A stretch of 5,421 bases of DNA from Actinomycetes bacterium (GTDB lineage: Bacteria > Actinomycetota > Acidimicrobiia > Acidimicrobiales > Palsa-688): assembly GCA_021821705.1 (NCBI GenBank), contig JAKACE010000154.1, positions 1 through 5,421 on the forward strand, written 5' to 3'. The notes under the pieces are model-generated. The model made no database searches, was not told where the DNA came from, and saw only the letters and a list, made by a program, of their open reading frames with translations. Numbering within the stretch: the first letter of the stretch is position 1; every line of letters begins with the position of its first letter. Below are positions 4,920 through 5,421 of the stretch, piece by piece. The translations under genes and the position numbers were made by a program.

Positions 4920-5421
4920 ATGGCGAACGCCCCCGGTACCCATCCCGTGCCCGAGCCCGACTACAGCTCGGAGGCGCTCGTCTACGTGTCCCGGGTGCGC
5001 AGCGCGACCCGCCGGGTGACCGAGCCGGGCCCCGAGTACGACGTTGAGGCAACGCTGCGCAACATGCGCGAGGCGGCCATCTTCGATGCGGACGCGCCCG
5101 TTCGTAGCGCCAGGCCGGAGCTGCAGGCGGTCAAGTCAGGGGTCAAGAAGCTGTCGAGCTGGTACATGCGCTACCTCGCCGCCCAGCTCAACTCTTTCGC
5201 CGCCGCCCTACTCGACTGGGCCGAGCTCATGGCGCGCCGGGCCCAGGATGTCGAGGCCGACGTGGACGGACTGTCGGCGCGTGTCGAGGCGTTGGAGGAG
5301 CGCCTCGACCGTCTGGAGGGCCAGCGCCTGCCCGGCCCCGGTACGCGCGCCGCCAGTGTCGCCGAGCCCGCCGCCACCACCGTCGCCGAGCCTGTCGCCA
5401 TCGTCGCCGAGCCCGCCGCCA
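4920..5421 (+). CDS. Helical coiled-coil protein with VAEP-repeat tail (partial, runs off right edge)
   Basis: From the ATG at 4920 the frame is open to the window end, giving 167 visible residues. An in-frame TAG at 4905 limits the start; a TTG at 4914 is a poor alternative. Residues 1-40 are polar. KLSSWYMRYLAAQLNSFAAA (77-96) is a basic-to-amphipathic segment continuing into LLDWAELMARRAQDVEADVD (97-116), and then a heptad-like coiled coil with repeated Leu, VDGLSARVEALEERLDRLEG (115-134). The tail from 138 is Pro/Ala-rich with VAEP repeats. Similar SWYxRYxxxQ plus coiled-coil segments precede methyltransferase or glycosyltransferase domains in actinobacterial glycan proteins, so a catalytic domain may lie beyond the edge; this is inference from style only. 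The gene is divergent from the effector operon with a 157-base spacer. I do not recognise a specific family. Confidence 0.8.
   Translation, partial: MANAPGTHPVPEPDYSSEALVYVSRVRSATRRVTEPGPEYDVEATLRNMREAAIFDADAPVRSARPELQAVKSGVKKLSSWYMRYLAAQLNSFAAALLDWAELMARRAQDVEADVDGLSARVEALEERLDRLEGQRLPGPGTRAASVAEPAATTVAEPVAIVAEPAA
5358..5413 (+). repeat. In-frame 11-bp repeats encoding VAEP
   Basis: GTCGCCGAGCC occurs at 5358-5368, 5382-5392 and 5403-5413, at intervals of 24 and 21 bases, all in the same codon frame. Each copy encodes VAEP, and the series may continue beyond the window. It probably forms a flexible Pro/Ala-rich linker whose length could vary by slippage. Confidence 0.75.

Overview
The window is a high-GC stretch whose coding regions strongly favour G or C at third codon positions. 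Several genes appear to start with little or no leader: a TANNNT hexamer ends 6 to 9 bases before the ATG and no Shine-Dalgarno is visible. This style and the protein types suggest an Actinomycetota genome, possibly an acidimicrobial lineage. That placement is inferred from composition and protein style only.

Left part (1-2036): a GH2 beta-mannosidase runs leftward off the window edge (N-terminal 278 residues visible). It has a recognisable sigma-70-type promoter and an operator-like inverted repeat in its leader. To its right, reading the other way, is a wrecked gene. It keeps a good ribosome binding site, a GTG start and the Rossmann motif of an NAD-dependent epimerase/SDR, stops after 15 codons, and then shows a piece of the same family's later RPSxT region in another frame. 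An intact aldo/keto reductase of the 2,5-diketogluconate reductase type follows. The three may once have belonged to a sugar-metabolism neighbourhood, but only the flanking two are intact.

Middle (2037-3788): a secreted 503-residue beta-propeller-like protein with PQQ/FG-GAP-style repeats, a signal peptide and a Pro/Ala/Ser linker. It converges with the next leftward operon across a hairpin-rich spacer that holds a strong symmetric stem-loop, a likely bidirectional terminator.

Right part (3789-4762, minus strand): a two-gene operon joined by an ATGA overlap. The first gene has the QRSAGNSAVVQLL motif typical of N-terminal regions of DUF4157-type and contractile-injection-system (eCIS) associated cargo proteins, followed by a compact C-terminal module resembling tips of polymorphic toxins. 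The second gene is a small, very acidic protein resembling DUF7674. The pair reads as a candidate effector and its immunity protein, and is the most interesting part of the window. Upstream is a perfect-register 15-bp tandem repeat, then a divergent gene (4920 to the window end). That gene encodes an alpha-helical, coiled-coil protein with a VAEP-repeat tail that runs off the right edge.
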